The position numbers and the translations under genes were made by a program. From a virus: a stretch of 20,317 nt of DNA. The notes beneath the pieces are model-generated. The model worked only from the letters and a program-made list of their open reading frames with translations, was not told the origin of the DNA and searched no databases. Shown piece after piece: positions 1 to 8,745 of this stretch (the first letter of the stretch is position 1; the number at the start of each line of letters is the position of its first letter). The stretch is from positions 1 to 20,317 of IMG/VR virus record IMGVR_UViG_3300022907_000124, one strand, 5' to 3'.

Positions 1-1
1 A

Positions 2-385
2 GCAAGATACATTACTAAGCAAGTAACAATTCCAGAAGACCGTGTTGCTTCTGATAACATCTCAGTGAGAATGCGTTGTTACAAACCTCGTGGTTCTGAA
101 ATTGCAGTTTACTACAAGGTACTTGCGCCAGGTGATGATTTTGCATTCGATGAAACACCATATGTTAGAATGACTTCACAAAATGCTTCTACATATTCTG
201 AGTATATTGGTGATACGGTTGACCTAGAGTGGAAACCCACAGACGGTACCGTCAATTATACAAACAGAGATGGTGTTGAATTTAATAACTTTGTGACTTT
301 TGCAATTAAAGTCTGTCTCTTCACAGACAATAAATCAAGAGTCCCATATTGTCAAGACTTGAGAGTATTAACAGGTAGTACATAA
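2..385 (+). CDS. Large virion structural protein, C-terminal part only
   Basis: The reading frame is open from the left edge (codons begin at base 2) and ends at TAA 383-385, so only the last 127 residues are visible; an internal GTG at 65 is not needed as a start. The fragment is beta-rich and contains the phrases YKPRGSEIAVYYKVL, FNNFVTFAIKVCLFTDNKS and a terminal QDLRVL. I recognise this arrangement from the C-termini of large structural (baseplate or tail-fibre associated) proteins of marine T4-like phages, which sit upstream of gene 13. The stop overlaps the next start (TAATG at 383-387), indicating translational coupling. The exact structural role cannot be assigned from the fragment; family placement is from memory of similar sequences. 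Confidence 0.75.
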   Translation, partial: ARYITKQVTIPEDRVASDNISVRMRCYKPRGSEIAVYYKVLAPGDDFAFDETPYVRMTSQNASTYSEYIGDTVDLEWKPTDGTVNYTNRDGVEFNNFVTFAIKVCLFTDNKSRVPYCQDLRVLTGST

Positions 386-645
386 TGCCAGATAAGACTT
401 TGGTAGAGAAGAAGTTTGAACCCCCTCAAGAACAACAGTTCTTGGGGGTGGTAGAAAGAGATGACTTGGTTCGTGATGAGTATTCTGGTGCTTTATTCCG
501 TGTTGACGATAAGGCGATAGAGGAGTATCTGGAAAAGAAAAAACTCCGAGAGCAAGCAAAGAGAAATGAAGAACGCCTAAATAGTCTAGAAGCAGATATA
601 GGCGACATTAAATCTATGCTCAGTCAACTTATAAATAAAGGATAA
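385..645 (+). CDS. Small conserved phage protein with C-terminal coiled coil, 86 aa
   Basis: The ATG at 385 overlaps the upstream stop codon. Residues about 25-45 (ERDDLVRDEYSGALFRVDD) form a compact motif. Residues about 46-86 are charged and heptad-like (EYLEKKKLREQAKRNEERLNSLEADIGDIKSMLSQLI), giving a likely coiled coil. Small proteins with a 'DLVRD...GAI' motif followed by a coiled coil are common among structural genes of marine T4-like phages, but I know of no assigned function. The context suggests a chaperone or a minor structural partner of the flanking virion proteins, which is inference only. The start of the gene encodes a strong RNA hairpin (421-448), and its last codons contain a late promoter box (630-637), so the gene end doubles as regulatory DNA. 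Confidence 0.8.
   Translation: MPDKTLVEKKFEPPQEQQFLGVVERDDLVRDEYSGALFRVDDKAIEEYLEKKKLREQAKRNEERLNSLEADIGDIKSMLSQLINKG
421..448 (+). repeat. Intragenic inverted repeat / RNA hairpin
   Basis: CAAGAAC (427-433) pairs perfectly with GTTCTTG (438-444) around an AACA loop. The stem extends through CCCC (422-425) with GGGG (445-448) across a single bulged T at 426, giving 11 paired bases inside codons 13-21 of the 86-aa gene. There is no T-run after it, so it is not a standard intrinsic terminator. It may protect or process the 3' end of the upstream mRNA or slow translation; both are inference. Confidence 0.6.
630..637 (+). promoter_or_regulatory. T4-type late promoter box (TATAAATA)
   Basis: This is an exact TATAAATA, the sequence recognised in T4 by the gp55 late sigma factor. 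It lies within the last codons of the 86-aa gene, 22 nt before the ATG of the 80-aa gene and just upstream of its AAGGAG ribosome site. A start about 6 nt downstream would give a leader of roughly 17 nt. Confidence 0.6.
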
Positions 646-659
646 CCAAGGAGAATCAT

Positions 660-902
660 ATGGCAATCTCTACAATTAACAACTCAAACTCTATTACTCA
701 ATGGGTAACTAGAACAAACGACATTATCAATGTCGTAAACGTTTTGGATGCTGATGGCGCAATTACAACTGTCCGTATTGCAGATGAAGCAGTTCAATCA
801 AGCAAACTTGCTGACGATATCAATATTCGTGGTACACTACGAGTGCAAGATATAGACATCCGTGACTATATTACCGCATATCATATTGGTTTTGGCGGTT
901 AA
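660..902 (+). CDS. Short protein resembling a tail-fibre N-terminal anchor, 80 aa
   Basis: The start is ATG 660 with a good ribosome site (AAGGAG, 649-654) and a late promoter box at 630-637. The N-terminus (STINNSNSITQWVTRTNDIINVVN, quoted in two parts: STINNSNSITQ and WVTRTNDIINVVN) is a motif I know from the beginning of tail-fibre-like structural proteins in marine T4-like phages, where it is followed by long fibre domains. Here only a short continuation follows (DEAVQSSKLADDINIRGTLRVQDIDI), ending in IGFGG. There is no signal peptide or membrane segment. It may be a reduced fibre anchor, an adaptor for another fibre, or a small baseplate component. The function is uncertain; that it is a real gene is well supported by its promoter, ribosome site and position. 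Confidence 0.75.
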   Translation: MAISTINNSNSITQWVTRTNDIINVVNVLDADGAITTVRIADEAVQSSKLADDINIRGTLRVQDIDIRDYITAYHIGFGG

Positions 903-910
903 GTTTGTTG

Positions 911-918
911 TATAAATA
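911..918 (+). promoter_or_regulatory. T4-type late promoter box (TATAAATA)
   Basis: This is an exact TATAAATA, followed by GA, in the 63-nt gap between the 80-aa gene and the 2020-aa gene, 47 nt before the ATG at 966. It probably drives the giant structural gene as its own late transcript, which ends at the terminator near 7060. Confidence 0.75.
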
Positions 919-965
919 GATTTATATAATCTTAATGTAAAAATTTCTTTGGGAGAAAAAAACAA

Positions 966-3900
966 ATGGCAAGACATTTAATTCCATCAGCATATGTCAC
1001 TTTCGACAAGGCGAATGGTACAGTCTCGTTCAATGGTAACCACCACAAGGAGAATATTCTTCTTATTACGGACGTTACTGCTGCGAAGACTCTGTATCAA
1101 TTTAATTCACGAAACTTCATGGGTAGCGTTGCTTTCTCAGAAGTAACAGAACAAACTACAGTTACCCTAGATTACGATACTGCTAATGATGCAGATATCA
1201 CGGTTGGTGACGTAATCCAAGTATTCGTAGACGTAGAAAACGAAGCAGTAACAGTCGCAGAAGACCTTCTAGACGGTGTTGGTAAAATTCGTGTTTCCAA
1301 CCCAGGTAACTTGATTGACACCGACTTCGAATATGGTCTACAGTCAACTAAGTGGGAAACACTTCAATCCGTAAACAACATTCCTACTGTTTACTCTTCA
1401 TCTGGTGACAAACCAATTGATGGTATCGTGTCTGTTGACGCAGTTGCGGGTTCCAAGCAAGTTAAAGTTACAACAAGTGTTGCTCATGGTATGGAATTGG
1501 GCAACCCAGTTTCAGTTCAAGGTTTGGATGACTATCAAGCAGAAGGTTTCTTCACCATCTCTGGTGTTGACGGTGATTACACATTCTTCTTCGAACTAGA
1601 CGTTCCAGCAACAACTACTGGTGATATCTCTGGTGGTTATACTACTATCGTTCCTGCGAAATTCTTTGAAGGAAGTCCTCTCCCAATTTCCGTAATTGAT
1701 GGCGCACAAACAGATGGTGGTTCACCTTCCAAGATTGATGTTACTACAGAAGAAACTCACGGTTTTGCTCTAGGTACTAAAGTTTATCTCCGCAATACAA
1801 TTGGACCAAAGTCTCTAATTATTGCTGACCCACAAGCAACTGCACCTGATGGTCGTCCATATATTGATACTGATTCAGTTTTCACAACTTCTATTGATGT
1901 TGTTGCAAGCGAAGACACTGGTCGTGCAAACGTCCGTCAAAACAAACTAGTAACTTGGGACCACCAATCAACTCACTCACATTATATTGACCCAACATAT
2001 GTTAATGTTGCAAACAATACTCTAGAGTGGGTAGGACATGGATTGGGTGACCGTTTCTGTCTATTGTTCAATACTCCTGTACTTGGCGATAGCGATATGG
2101 GATTGAATGATGGTACAGTATACTTCGTTGAAGTTATTGATGAAAACCTAATCAAACTACACTCAAACTATACTCTTGGTTCAGAGGTTACTCTTTCACA
2201 ACCTCTAAACGCTAAAGGTACTTGTCGTGTAGGTCTCGTATATAAGATTCGTGAAGAATATAACCGTATGGACAAGTTGTACACTGAGTACAACAAAGTG
2301 TCACAAGCAAACTCTACCAACTATGGTACTGCTGACGAATCATACGCAGGTCCTACAACCGCAACAACTGCAAACCGCTACAAAGCAACTTCTGCAAGAA
2401 TGCGTAACCAGATGAATGGCGAAGACCAATTTGGTTTCTATGTTGCTAACCTCTTTGGTGGTCACAGTGGATATTTGGATGGTTTGATTGCTAACGGTAC
2501 TCGTATCTTCCTTGACCGTGTTGGTGAAGGTGGCGGTGACCTTGAAGCAGCAGACGAATTCTCAACAGTCACATTCTATCGTCCAGAAGGTAACGGTTCT
2601 TTCGTAATCGGTACAGGTCCTAACAACCCAGAATCATTCTATATTGATAGTGAATCTGCAACCGAAATGAACGATGGTTTTGACGTTACTGCTGCATATC
2701 TAAGCACAAGTACAACATACGGTAACGGTGTTGGTACATTGCGTTATGACTTGAACGAATCAAGCACCTTGATTGGCGCATCTTCATGGGTTACATGGTA
2801 TTTCCGTCTAGATTTAGACCCAACTTCACAAGCACTATTCAAAGCAAACTTCTATGCGGATTCTGGTGCTGACCTTGCACTTGACCCAAGTGGTTTTGGT
2901 CTTGGTGGTGTTAACCCAGACCGTGTTCTTGCTTTCGTAGGTAAGACACCAACTGGTGGTGCGATTGATGCGGATGCTGCTCGTGACCTATATGCAACTC
3001 GTTCAGATAACGCAAACTCTCGTTACGGTACAGTTAAACCTGTTCGTACAAACGTACTATCATCTACTGGACAACATCTAATCTCTAGTCGAAACGTCCT
3101 ATCAGATGGTTCATTCCGAATCAACTTTAACATGGGCGATGACTCAGACCGTTTGATTTACTTGTCTGCTGGTGAAGGTTCGCATGTTTACTACATGTTC
3201 TCTCAGAACCTTAATGCTGACCGAAACACAATTTATGAAGTTGGACACGGTATTGAATCTGGACAAACTGCAACTGTTATCGTTGACCCAACAGACTATG
3301 CTGCTGGACAAAGATTTAAGTTTGCGTCTTCTGCTGGTGCAGTTACAGAAATTTCTGCTTCTGAGTTTGACGTAACTGTTGCTACAGTATCACCCGACTT
3401 GTTCCGTATTACATTGGATATTTCTCCAAATACAGACGATATTGTGGACTTCCCAGATAACTTTACAATTACTTTCAACAAAGAAAACGAATTGTATAAC
3501 ACAATCTATGTGAACAACCACAAGATTGTTGCACAATCACAAGCAACTTACCTTGCTTCTGGTAACAATGAAGATGCAACAGTTGTCTACACTGGTGCGC
3601 TAGAAACAGAAGGTGAAATTACTCTAAACGGTAAGAACCTTGGCGAAAATGCTCCAAATGCACAAGTTCGTGTCTACAGAAACCAAGCATATCAATTTGA
3701 TATTTCAGGTTTGACTTCTGTTGCAACAGGTGACCGTCCAAGTCTTTGGGTAAAAGATGCTGGTACTTGGTCAGAAGTTGCAAGCGGTGCAACCGTACTT
3801 ACAGATATTACTCCTGTATATGACGATGCAACTGACCCAGACATTCGTACTATCACGTTTACTGTATCTAATGATGATACTGTCTTTGGACAATTGCAGT

Positions 3901-6900
3901 CAGACAATGACTATGACCTTGCGATTTCTGTTGGAAACCCAGATTCAGATAGTAACTTCGTTTCATTCGATTACTACATTGTATCAGACATTCTAACTGG
4001 TGTTGTTAACGGTACTGCATACAACTTGAACCGTGTAAACGACTCTCGTTTGACCCTAACCCAAACTGTTGACACTTCTGCTAGTGCTACTACAGCAGTA
4101 ACAGGTGCTGCCAACAACAATACAATTACTAACCGATTCATCGACTTCGAAACTCCACTTGGTATTACTCCAACTGGTGCGTCAATCACTGGTGTTCAAT
4201 ACCGTGGTGACTTCAACGAAACTCGTGAATATGTTAAAATTACTTTTGCGGATGCAACTGAATACTTCATTGGTCGTACTGGTGGTGCTGATACTCAGTC
4301 CTTCCGTAACGATTCAACATGGGTAACTAAAGACGTTACTCCATTGTTGGTTGACAACGGTGGTGTTCTAGGTATCAACGTAACCTTTGACCCAACATCA
4401 CGAATTGACCGCAGAATTGGTTCTATGTCCAACTGGTGGGAAATTCGATTCATCATCACTGGTGCAACTGGTACTATTGTTCTTAACGCAACTGGTGTTG
4501 ATGGCGAACAAGAATTCTTGGTTGACTCACTCCGTGGTGCATACGATGGTGTGTTTGCAATTATTGACTCAATTCCAGCACCAGATGAGTTTATTCTTGA
4601 AACAGACTTCAAGATTCCTGCTCGTGAATACTCATTTACTGGTACTGACGTTGACCAAATTACTGGTACTATTACTTTCCCATCGGAACACAACTTGATT
4701 ACTGGTGAGATTGTTTCATATAACCCAGGTACTGGCAACACTTCAATGTTGACAGATGAAACCGACAATGTGTTTAACGTCATTGTTGTAAGTTCAACTG
4801 AAATTAAACTCGCAGTTTCTTCTGACTCTGCATTGAACAACATTGAAACTGGTGTTACTGCACAAACTGGTACCCATACACTAAAAGCACGTTCATTGGT
4901 TAAAGCAATCTCTGGTCAAGGTCTTATCACCTTCAACAGTGGTGAATCAAGCATTCAGGGTTCTGGTACCAAGTTCTTGACAACCTTCAAGCGTTTTGAC
5001 CGAATCTTCGTTAAAGGCGCTGATTATGTGTACTCAATGACAGTTCGTGACATTCAGACTAACGAAAAAATGCGTGTGTTTGAAACATTCGAAGAGACAG
5101 TTTCCTCTGCCTCAGAATATTTCTTCACCACTCAGTTGATGCTACGTCCAGACGGTTACTCACTCCACAAGTCATTTGACGGTGGTGTTGATATTACTGC
5201 TGGTACCTCACCTGACTCTAAGATTGTTCGTCAGTCTCGTAAATACTTCCGTTACCAATCTGGTAAGGGTATTCAAAACTCACTTGCAATTAACTTTAAC
5301 CCACCTCGCATTATGCGTGAGTTGATTAAAGCAGACTCAGCAACTGCCCGTGTTATCACTCAAGAACAACATAACTTGAGAGTAGGTGACGTTGTTACCG
5401 TAAGCGGTGCAGAAGTATCTGCTGGTGCAAACAACCCATATAACGGACGTTTTGAAGTTTCTGCTTTGATTGATGAATTCACATTCGAATATGAAATGGG
5501 TTCAGTACCAGACGAAGCAAAAGCATCTGGTTTCCCTGCATACACTCGTGCTGGTTGGACTGATTCATATGTTCGTGCTGGTATGTTCGATGACCAAAAC
5601 GGATTCTTCTTCGAATTCGATGGTCAGAAAATCTACACAGTGGTTCGTTCATCTACAACTCAGTTGGCAGGTTCTGTAACTGCAACTCGTAACTCACAAG
5701 TTGTTACTGGTAACAACACTTCGTTTACTACTCAAGTAAACGCAGGTGATAAGGTTGTTATCCGTGGACAGTCATACAAAGTTGTTGAAGTATCAAGTGA
5801 CTTGCGTATGGTTGTACAACCTGCATATCGTGGTGTAACATCTTCTGGTATTAAAGCAACTAAGACAGAAGACCGCAAAGTAGAACAAGCAAATTGGAAC
5901 ATCGACAAGTGTGATGGTCACGGTCCTACTGGTTATAAACTAGACACAACTAAGATTCAGATGTGTTATGCGGATTACTCTTGGTACGGTGCTGGTAAAG
6001 TTCGTTTCGGTTTCAAAGACAGAAACGGTCATATCAGATACGTCCACCAGTTCATCCACAACAACCGTCTAGGCGAATCATACTTCCGTTCTGGTAACCT
6101 TCCAGGTCGCTATGAGATTGAGAATGGTCCTAACGCAACTACTGCGCCAACACTATTCCACTTCGGTACCTCAATCATCATGGATGGTCGATTCGATGAC
6201 GATAAGGCATACTTGTTCTCTCGTAACAGTAAACCTTTCGCCTTCACCAACGGTGCAAGCAGAACATTCAGCACCAATGCGATTTCATCATTCGATGTTA
6301 TCACATTGAACGGTAAGCGTGTGTTCGTATACGCCCTACCATGTTCATTGGCAGATGCTACTGCAACCGTGGTTGGTTCACAGATTTCTCAAGGAAGCAC
6401 ATTCCCTGAGGGAACATATGTTACACAGGTTAAATTGGATGGTGCGACTTCTAAAGTGTACACTTCATATCCTGCAAGTAACAACGAACCATCATTGTCA
6501 GATATTGCTTCTGCAACAACTATCACCAACGGTGAAGTTAGTGCGATTGCTCTTGACCAACCAATTCCATTGGTTTCACTACGTCTTGCGCCTTCCGTTG
6601 ACTCTTCACTAACTGGTGCGATTGGTGAGCGTGAAATCGTTAACCGTATGCAGTTGAGACTAAGAAGTGCTGGTATTACCTCAAACGATGACTTGGAAGT
6701 GTTCCTAATCCTTAACGCAATTCCTTCAAATGCGGAATTCCAAGGTGCAGAATCTCCATCTCTATCACAGATTATTGACCATAACCATGGCGATACTCTA
6801 GAGGGTGGTACTACAATCTACTCAGTTAAAGCATCTGCTGGTTCTATCGAAATCGACTTGACTGAACTACTAGAACTTGGTAACTCAATTCTAGGTGGTG

Positions 6901-7028
6901 ACGGTGTGTTCCCGAACGGTCCTGACTTGTTGACTGTTGCGGTTCAACCACAGTCAACTGCTGGTATCTCTGGTACCGCACCATTCTTCGTAACTGGTAA
7001 GATTTCTTGGTCTGAATCACAAGCGTAA
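966..7028 (+). CDS. Giant modular virion structural protein, 2020 aa
   Basis: A single ORF begins at ATG 966 with GGGAG at 951-955. The protein is beta-rich, has no signal peptide or transmembrane segment, and is built from repeated small modules. Motifs of the form H-G/N-hydrophobic-x-x-G-D/N-x-V recur near residues 171, 262, 356, 758, 1240 and 1466, usually followed by a G and then an F-x-V/I and F segment; this resembles FCCH-type beta modules common in phage structural proteins. Two modules with a G-S/N-G/N-T-x-F core lie near residues 1331 and 1580. The region around residues 1640-1720, with GPTGYKLDTTKIQMCYADYS, is the part I most clearly recognise from large structural proteins of marine T4-like phages. 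The middle (about 480-1200) looks less familiar. It is likely a baseplate-peripheral, fibre or host-contact protein, and its exact place in the virion is unknown. It is transcribed from the box at 911 and terminated at 7035-7065. Confidence 0.9.
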   Translation: MARHLIPSAYVTFDKANGTVSFNGNHHKENILLITDVTAAKTLYQFNSRNFMGSVAFSEVTEQTTVTLDYDTANDADITVGDVIQVFVDVENEAVTVAEDLLDGVGKIRVSNPGNLIDTDFEYGLQSTKWETLQSVNNIPTVYSSSGDKPIDGIVSVDAVAGSKQVKVTTSVAHGMELGNPVSVQGLDDYQAEGFFTISGVDGDYTFFFELDVPATTTGDISGGYTTIVPAKFFEGSPLPISVIDGAQTDGGSPSKIDVTTEETHGFALGTKVYLRNTIGPKSLIIADPQATAPDGRPYIDTDSVFTTSIDVVASEDTGRANVRQNKLVTWDHQSTHSHYIDPTYVNVANNTLEWVGHGLGDRFCLLFNTPVLGDSDMGLNDGTVYFVEVIDENLIKLHSNYTLGSEVTLSQPLNAKGTCRVGLVYKIREEYNRMDKLYTEYNKVSQANSTNYGTADESYAGPTTATTANRYKATSARMRNQMNGEDQFGFYVANLFGGHSGYLDGLIANGTRIFLDRVGEGGGDLEAADEFSTVTFYRPEGNGSFVIGTGPNNPESFYIDSESATEMNDGFDVTAAYLSTSTTYGNGVGTLRYDLNESSTLIGASSWVTWYFRLDLDPTSQALFKANFYADSGADLALDPSGFGLGGVNPDRVLAFVGKTPTGGAIDADAARDLYATRSDNANSRYGTVKPVRTNVLSSTGQHLISSRNVLSDGSFRINFNMGDDSDRLIYLSAGEGSHVYYMFSQNLNADRNTIYEVGHGIESGQTATVIVDPTDYAAGQRFKFASSAGAVTEISASEFDVTVATVSPDLFRITLDISPNTDDIVDFPDNFTITFNKENELYNTIYVNNHKIVAQSQATYLASGNNEDATVVYTGALETEGEITLNGKNLGENAPNAQVRVYRNQAYQFDISGLTSVATGDRPSLWVKDAGTWSEVASGATVLTDITPVYDDATDPDIRTITFTVSNDDTVFGQLQSDNDYDLAISVGNPDSDSNFVSFDYYIVSDILTGVVNGTAYNLNRVNDSRLTLTQTVDTSASATTAVTGAANNNTITNRFIDFETPLGITPTGASITGVQYRGDFNETREYVKITFADATEYFIGRTGGADTQSFRNDSTWVTKDVTPLLVDNGGVLGINVTFDPTSRIDRRIGSMSNWWEIRFIITGATGTIVLNATGVDGEQEFLVDSLRGAYDGVFAIIDSIPAPDEFILETDFKIPAREYSFTGTDVDQITGTITFPSEHNLITGEIVSYNPGTGNTSMLTDETDNVFNVIVVSSTEIKLAVSSDSALNNIETGVTAQTGTHTLKARSLVKAISGQGLITFNSGESSIQGSGTKFLTTFKRFDRIFVKGADYVYSMTVRDIQTNEKMRVFETFEETVSSASEYFFTTQLMLRPDGYSLHKSFDGGVDITAGTSPDSKIVRQSRKYFRYQSGKGIQNSLAINFNPPRIMRELIKADSATARVITQEQHNLRVGDVVTVSGAEVSAGANNPYNGRFEVSALIDEFTFEYEMGSVPDEAKASGFPAYTRAGWTDSYVRAGMFDDQNGFFFEFDGQKIYTVVRSSTTQLAGSVTATRNSQVVTGNNTSFTTQVNAGDKVVIRGQSYKVVEVSSDLRMVVQPAYRGVTSSGIKATKTEDRKVEQANWNIDKCDGHGPTGYKLDTTKIQMCYADYSWYGAGKVRFGFKDRNGHIRYVHQFIHNNRLGESYFRSGNLPGRYEIENGPNATTAPTLFHFGTSIIMDGRFDDDKAYLFSRNSKPFAFTNGASRTFSTNAISSFDVITLNGKRVFVYALPCSLADATATVVGSQISQGSTFPEGTYVTQVKLDGATSKVYTSYPASNNEPSLSDIASATTITNGEVSAIALDQPIPLVSLRLAPSVDSSLTGAIGEREIVNRMQLRLRSAGITSNDDLEVFLILNAIPSNAEFQGAESPSLSQIIDHNHGDTLEGGTTIYSVKASAGSIEIDLTELLELGNSILGGDGVFPNGPDLLTVAVQPQSTAGISGTAPFFVTGKISWSESQA

Positions 7029-7034
7029 GAAAAC

Positions 7035-7065
7035 AGTGTGGGGGGAAACCCCCACACTTCTTTTT
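7035..7065 (+). terminator. Intrinsic terminator after the giant structural gene
   Basis: GTGTGGGGG (7036-7044) pairs with CCCCCACAC (7049-7057) around a GAAA tetraloop, and A7035-T7058 extends the stem to 10 bp. The T-rich tract TTCTTTTT (7058-7065) follows. It sits 7 nt after the stop codon of the 2020-aa gene and ahead of the gene 13 promoter. The downstream GTGTGG (7066-7071) could also pair with CCACAC (7052-7057), an alternative that would disrupt the terminator stem. Confidence 0.9.
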
Positions 7066-7084
7066 GTGTGGTGGTTCGTTGTGT

Positions 7085-7092
7085 GATAAATA
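7085..7092 (+). promoter_or_regulatory. Late promoter box, near-consensus (GATAAATA)
   Basis: GATAAATA is followed by CTATA, so from its second base on it matches the extended T4 late consensus TATAAATACTAT; only the first base differs. It lies just after the terminator and 37 nt before the gene 13 ATG, so it is the likely promoter of the 13-14-15-16-17 operon. Confidence 0.7.
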
Positions 7093-7128
7093 CTATAGAG
7101 AACCATTAAATCAAAGGTATGGAGAATT

Positions 7129-7872
7129 ATGGCAACACCCACATCTAGAGCAGACTTTAAGGAATATTGCCTTCGAAAATTAGGTAAGGGCGTTATTCAA
7201 ATTAACGTGTCTGACCAACAAGTAGAAGACAGAATAGATGATGCATTAGAGTATTTTCAAGAATATCACTCTGACGCAATCACTCGTACCTACGTCAAGC
7301 ATCAAGTCACTCAAGCAGATATCGACAATGAGTATATCTCACTAGACAATAGTGTGACTACTGTTGTGCGTGTATTAAGCATTGATGACGGAACCGCATC
7401 TTCAAGCATGTTTGATGTGCGTTATCAGATGCATCTAAATGACGTATTCGATTTCACTTCCGTAGATGCATCCCAATATGTTTCTATGCGTCAACATCTA
7501 ACGATGCTTGACGACTTGTTTAATGGTACTACACCAATTAGACATGAAAGACATACTGACAGACTTTACATGGACATGAATTGGTCTGACAATCTCGTAG
7601 TAGATTCATACATTATTATCGAATGCTATAAGGTTATTGACCCAACAACTTTTCCTCAGATTTGGGGAGATAGATTCCTAAGAGAATATTGTACCGCACT
7701 CGTTAAAGAACAGTGGGGTATGAACGTGTCAAAATATGAGGGCATTTCACTACCAGGTGGTGTCACCATGAATGGTCGTGCTATCTTAGATGAAGCAAAA
7801 ACTGAAATTGCAGAACTAGAAGAACAGATGCAATTAAGACATGAATTGCCAGTTGACTTCTTCCAAGGGTGA
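7129..7872 (+). CDS. 13: gp13 neck (head completion) protein
   Basis: This 247-aa protein has an N-terminus with SRADFKEYCLRKLGKGVIQINV and QQVEDRIDDALEYFQEYHSDA (quoted in part), which is the typical opening of T4-like gp13; T4 gp13 is about 309 aa, so this is a shorter marine-type version. gp13 binds with gp14 at the portal after packaging, sealing the filled head and forming the docking surface for the tail. The start at 7129 is supported by GGAG at 7121-7124 and the late promoter box at 7085. It is the first gene of a tightly packed run, with gp14 beginning 7 nt after its stop. The assignment rests on sequence flavour plus the diagnostic order 13-14-15-16-17. Confidence 0.92.
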   Translation: MATPTSRADFKEYCLRKLGKGVIQINVSDQQVEDRIDDALEYFQEYHSDAITRTYVKHQVTQADIDNEYISLDNSVTTVVRVLSIDDGTASSSMFDVRYQMHLNDVFDFTSVDASQYVSMRQHLTMLDDLFNGTTPIRHERHTDRLYMDMNWSDNLVVDSYIIIECYKVIDPTTFPQIWGDRFLREYCTALVKEQWGMNVSKYEGISLPGGVTMNGRAILDEAKTEIAELEEQMQLRHELPVDFFQG

Positions 7873-7878
7873 TGAAGC

Positions 7879-8745
7879 ATGGCAACTAATCCTCATTTCA
7901 ACTTTTACACAAATGTCGAAGAGCAATCTTTAACCAACGATTTGGTGGTTGAGTCCATTCAAATCTATGGACAAGATATTCGCTATATTCCTCGTTCCTA
8001 CGCATACGTTGATGATATCTTCAATGAAGTAAGAAACTCAGTATTTGATGAAGAGTTTACCATTGAAGCATACATTCAAGGTGTCGATGGTTTCCAAGGG
8101 GATGGAGACTTGTTGTCAAAGTTTGGCGTTGAGATTAAAGATACTCAAGATTTTATTGTATCAGTCACTCGATTTGCGGAAGAAGCAACTTCTGCGAATG
8201 TTGGTTTTAACGTACCAAGAGAAGGTGACTTACTATACTTCCCCCTTACAGATGCTATCATGGAGATTAAGTTTGTAGAGGATGAGGAAGTTTATTATCA
8301 AATAGGTAAAGCATATATCTACAGATTGTCCACAGAACTATTCTCATATTCTGGCGAGACAGTTGAAACTGGTGTAGAAGAGATTGACGATAATGTCACT
8401 GCCCAAATATACACTATCCAACTAACATTGGGTTCAGGTTCTGGTGACTTCACTCTTGGCGAATCAGTCTACCAAGGGGATGACCTTGCAAATGCAACTT
8501 CACAAGCAGTCGTTTCAGATTGGAATCCAGACACAGATGTTCTTACAGTAAAATCCGTATCAGGTAACTTTACAAGCGGTAATACTGTTATTGGCGACAC
8601 TAGTGGTGCGTCATATGTCTTAGGCGTGAAAGAAACTATGGTATTCCCTGAAGCAGTTGGTGATACAGACAACAAGACACTTGAAACTCAAGCAGATAGT
8701 ATCATTGACTTCACAGAAGACAATCCATTCAGTGAGGATTACTAA
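7879..8745 (+). CDS. 14: gp14 neck protein with a C-terminal beta module
   Basis: This protein has 288 aa (T4 gp14 is 256). The opening FNFYTNVEEQSLTNDLVVES and IQIYGQDIRYIPRSY, and the core DDIFNE...FEEEFTIEAYI-like stretch with LLSKFGVEIKDT, are characteristic of gp14, the second neck component that joins gp13 on the packaged head. Residues about 180-255 form an extra G/T/V-rich beta module (DFTLGESVYQGDD, SQAVVSDWNPDTDVLTV, NTVIGDTSGASYVL) like those inserted in many marine phage structural proteins. The acidic tail (DFTEDNPFSEDY) follows. Its stop overlaps the gene 15 ATG (TAATG), so translation is coupled. No strong ribosome site precedes the ATG beyond AGGGTGATGA. Confidence 0.92.
   Translation: MATNPHFNFYTNVEEQSLTNDLVVESIQIYGQDIRYIPRSYAYVDDIFNEVRNSVFDEEFTIEAYIQGVDGFQGDGDLLSKFGVEIKDTQDFIVSVTRFAEEATSANVGFNVPREGDLLYFPLTDAIMEIKFVEDEEVYYQIGKAYIYRLSTELFSYSGETVETGVEEIDDNVTAQIYTIQLTLGSGSGDFTLGESVYQGDDLANATSQAVVSDWNPDTDVLTVKSVSGNFTSGNTVIGDTSGASYVLGVKETMVFPEAVGDTDNKTLETQADSIIDFTEDNPFSEDY

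Noticed and set aside
4295-4843. 182-aa open frame on the minus strand opposite the giant structural gene
   Set aside because: It lies wholly antisense to a well-supported gene, has no ribosome site or promoter box on that strand, and its composition mirrors the Thr/Ser/Val-rich coding strand. Long antisense frames are expected here from codon bias.
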